A DNA stretch of 64,000 bases. Origin: G963667145 sp963676515 [NCBI: Candidatus Cloacimonadota bacterium] (GTDB taxonomy: Bacteria; Cloacimonadota; Cloacimonadia; G963667145). The notes below the pieces were generated by a model. That model saw only the letters and a program-made list of their open reading frames with translations, did not search any database and was not told the origin of the DNA. Both the position numbers and the translations under genes were made by a program. The DNA is taken from NCBI GenBank assembly GCA_963676515.1, contig OY781061.1:1517859-1581858 (forward strand), given 5' to 3'. This document shows, in pieces, positions 61,981 through 64,000 of this stretch (position 1 is the stretch's first letter; every line of letters starts with the position of its first letter).

Positions 61981-63195
61981 TTAGAATGAGTACTCAAGAT
62001 AAGAGTTAAGTGCAGTAATAGCTTCATCTTTGTCACTACCTTGAAGAGTAGCATCGCCAGGCATTACATATACACCAGTAACTTTCCAAGTAACATTTTC
62101 TTTTACATTCCAAGCAACACCAAGGTCAATTTCTGTTCCCAAAACATTGTCTTTTTTGTTGTCTCCATATTCTACATCTTCGCTAGTCATAACATAGCCA
62201 AGACCTAAGTGAGCAGTAAGGTTGCTCAAGATAGGTTGGTCAGCATAAACAGCTACAGCTGTTTGACCGTATTCACCAACAATGTTACCAAGGATACCAT
62301 AGTTGTCTGTAGGGTTAGCAGAACCGTAGAACTCCAGACCTTGACAGTAGAAAGAACTCATGTTATCCCAACCAAAATCTTCACCTTTTGCTTGATCTTC
62401 AGCAGAAACACCAGAGATATAAAGAATGTCTCCAGAAAGACTAGTTTCGCCCAACTTGTAACTTGGTTTGATCGAAAGAGCCATAACGCTTGCTTCCTTA
62501 TCTTTTCCAGCGTCAGTACTGGCTTCATATTTACCAGACATAAAAACAGGGTTAACAGTAACATTAAGGTCGTTCATACTCAGAGAGTACCAAGGAGAAA
62601 CCCAAAAGAGGTTTCCACTTTTGTAACCATCACCACCTTTACTACTATTAGTTCTTAAAGCAACATCAAAACCAGCGGTTCCAGGACCTACATTGCTCTT
62701 AGATACGCTAGCTACCCAGCCGTGAGAATCATCGTTAGCTTTTTCAACATCAGTTCCCTCGTCCATAGTAAATCCTCCAACACCAACATAGATGTCGCCG
62801 AACATTCTGCTAGCATACATACCAGCATGATTATCATCAACGATAAGACCATTCTTAACATAGAAAGGAACTAAACCTGCTTGCAAAGTAAAGCCAGCGA
62901 AAGCATCAGGAATCACGATGTAAGCACGGTCAAACTCTACCGTTTTGCTTTGGCTAACATCTCCATTTGACCATTTAGAACGAACAACGAATTTTACCCC
63001 GTTTTCAGCTTCGCCTGTCATAAAGAGTCTGATTCTTTGGCTTTTCCAAGAAGTAGTGCTAGCGTCTTTGTCCCAGCCTGCGTTTTCTGTGATACCACCT
63101 CTTACGCGAGCGGTTCCGTTCCAACTCATTTCGACAGCCATCAAGCTACTAAAAGCAAACATGGCAATCATTCCGATTGTGATTAGTTTTTTCAT
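61981..63195 (-). CDS. Outer-membrane porin-like protein
   Basis: 404 residues. The signal peptide is MKKLITIGMIAMFAFSSLMA. The mature protein alternates amphipathic strands: NGTARVRGGI at the start, RIRLFMTGEAENGVKFVVRS, and a C-terminal strand ending in LNSYLEYSF with terminal Phe, the signature for outer-membrane assembly. Codon use is even and the ribosome site is strong (AAGGAGAAATTAGT), which suggests high expression. A general porin role is inferred; no specific family recognised. Monocistronic. Confidence 0.75.
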   Translation of the reverse strand: MKKLITIGMIAMFAFSSLMAVEMSWNGTARVRGGITENAGWDKDASTTSWKSQRIRLFMTGEAENGVKFVVRSKWSNGDVSQSKTVEFDRAYIVIPDAFAGFTLQAGLVPFYVKNGLIVDDNHAGMYASRMFGDIYVGVGGFTMDEGTDVEKANDDSHGWVASVSKSNVGPGTAGFDVALRTNSSKGGDGYKSGNLFWVSPWYSLSMNDLNVTVNPVFMSGKYEASTDAGKDKEASVMALSIKPSYKLGETSLSGDILYISGVSAEDQAKGEDFGWDNMSSFYCQGLEFYGSANPTDNYGILGNIVGEYGQTAVAVYADQPILSNLTAHLGLGYVMTSEDVEYGDNKKDNVLGTEIDLGVAWNVKENVTWKVTGVYVMPGDATLQGSDKDEAITALNSYLEYSF

Positions 63196-63259
63196 ACTAA
63201 TTTCTCCTTTTTTTTTGGTTTTTCTTTTTTATCCCAAGTCCATCGCTTAGGATGCCCCT

Positions 63260-63287
63260 CTTGTACTCACACCTTTTTTGATGTCAA
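63260..63287 (-). promoter_or_regulatory. Candidate promoter for the porin
   Basis: On the - strand, TTGACA at 63287-63282, a 16-base spacer and TACAAG at 63265-63260, about 65 bases before the porin ATG. Good -35 box, weak -10 box. Confidence 0.35.
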
Positions 63288-63339
63288 GGTGTTTTTCTCT
63301 TTTTTATTGCGTTTTTCGTTGTGGTTTGCGGTGAGCAGA

Positions 63340-64000
63340 TTACACAACACCTTGATCTATCATAGCATCGGCTACTTTGATGAAGCCGCCGATGTTAGCA
63401 CCTTTGGGGTAGTTGACAAACCCATTTTCTTTGCCATACTTGGCACAAGCACTGTGGATGTTGGTCATTATGGTGTCTAGTTTTTCGTCCACTTCCTTTG
63501 CTGTCCAGTTGAAGCGTAGGCTGTTTTGGCTCATCTCCAAGCCAGATACCGCTACTCCACCTGCGTTGGCAGCTTTGCCCGGAGCCATAGGGATCTTGGC
63601 AGCTTTGAACGCATCTACGGCTTGGTTGGTGCAACCCATATTGGATGTTTCCACTACATATTGCACGCCATTTTTTATGAGCATTTTGGCGTCGTCGGCG
63701 GTTAGTTCGTTTTGGATAGCACAAGGGAATGCTAAGTCTACTTTTACTTCCCAAGGTTTTTTGCCGGCGACGAATTTTGCACCGAATTTCTTGGCGTATG
63801 GTTCGACGACATCGTTACAAGTGGCACGGAGTTGTAGCATATAGTCCCATTTCTCTTGGGTGTTTACGCCAGCTTCGTCGAGAATGTAGCCGTCGGGTCC
63901 AGAGATGGCGATTACTTTTGCACCGTATTGGCTTGCTTTCATGGCTGCACCCCATGCTACATTACCAAATCCAGATAAGGAGACGGTTTTGCCTTTGAGG
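63340..64000 (-). CDS. gdhA: NADP-type glutamate dehydrogenase, C-terminal part
   Basis: Cut by the right edge. The visible 219 residues start inside the Rossmann domain: LKGKTVSLSGFGNVAWGA is the nucleotide-binding glycine motif. The rest (GKAANAGGVAVSGLEMSQNS, NWTAKEVDEKLDTIM, YGKENGFVNYPKGANIGGF) matches the C-terminal end of the 445-residue hexameric glutamate dehydrogenases. It interconverts 2-oxoglutarate plus ammonium and glutamate. The reading frame continues past the edge, so the apparent ATG at 63942 is internal. Confidence 0.93.
   Translation of the reverse strand, partial: LKGKTVSLSGFGNVAWGAAMKASQYGAKVIAISGPDGYILDEAGVNTQEKWDYMLQLRATCNDVVEPYAKKFGAKFVAGKKPWEVKVDLAFPCAIQNELTADDAKMLIKNGVQYVVETSNMGCTNQAVDAFKAAKIPMAPGKAANAGGVAVSGLEMSQNSLRFNWTAKEVDEKLDTIMTNIHSACAKYGKENGFVNYPKGANIGGFIKVADAMIDQGVV

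Overview
The window reads as chromosomal DNA of a Gram-negative, probably anaerobic bacterium with a moderately AT-rich genome. Evidence for an outer membrane: a porin, a FadL/OMPP1-like barrel, an OMPLA-like barrel, other exported barrel-type proteins and many lipoproteins. Evidence for anaerobic or fermentative redox biology: the NADH sensor Rex, a molybdenum hydroxylase, an SsnA-type aminohydrolase, a nitroreductase and a glutamate dehydrogenase. Genes are tightly packed with many ATGA/TAATG overlaps. I cannot fix the phylum from sequence alone; the mixture would fit lineages such as Cloacimonadota or Spirochaetota, and this is only a suggestion. I found no rRNA, tRNA, CRISPR array, transposase or integrase.

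Layout, left half (mostly + strand): argF and dinB (0-2 kb); a gene-free repeat region (2.1-3.5 kb); thrC-tsaE-lysS-amidase-TPR protein (3.5-8.2 kb); guaA-guaB (8.3-11.3 kb); an M30-type metalloprotease lipoprotein with a small lipoprotein (11.3-13.5 kb); OMP-smpB-dxr-OMP-dapB (13.6-18.5 kb); an AT-rich one-gene cassette bracketed by two copies of the dapB 3' end (18.4-19.4 kb); a small membrane protein and an orphan ATP-synthase gamma gene (19.5-20.6 kb); argC-argJ-GNAT-argB-argG (20.7-25.6 kb); an EamA transporter, asnS and mazG (25.6-28.8 kb).

Right half (mostly - strand): two exported PAP2 phosphatases; ssnA (+); a lipoprotein cluster with a caspase-like protease, an LPP20/DUF4384-like partner and two paralogous small lipoproteins (31.8-34.5 kb); leuS-ttcA-mtnA (read right to left); eno; capD/flaA1-like and ugd (+); birA with a 48-residue lipoprotein upstream; rarD-mnmG; a cysteine-cluster protein preceded by a FUSC-type transporter split into two overlapping genes; a long - strand run rex-sppA-OMPLA-like-hisS-ABC ATPase-xanthine-dehydrogenase-like Mo/FAD fusion-[2Fe-2S] subunit-nitroreductase (58.8-49.8 kb); a composite repeat island (59.5-61.9 kb) holding one small DUF1640-like gene; a porin; and the 3' part of gdhA, which runs off the right edge.

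Themes: arginine synthesis is spread over two loci (argF; argCJ-GNAT-BG), purine handling appears twice (guaAB synthesis; Mo hydroxylase plus SsnA as possible salvage or degradation), and cell-envelope functions recur throughout. The most unusual features are the duplicated dapB 3' end bracketing an AT-rich gene, the caspase-like lipoprotein cluster, the mosaic repeat families shared between 2-3 kb and 59-62 kb, and the split FUSC pair.
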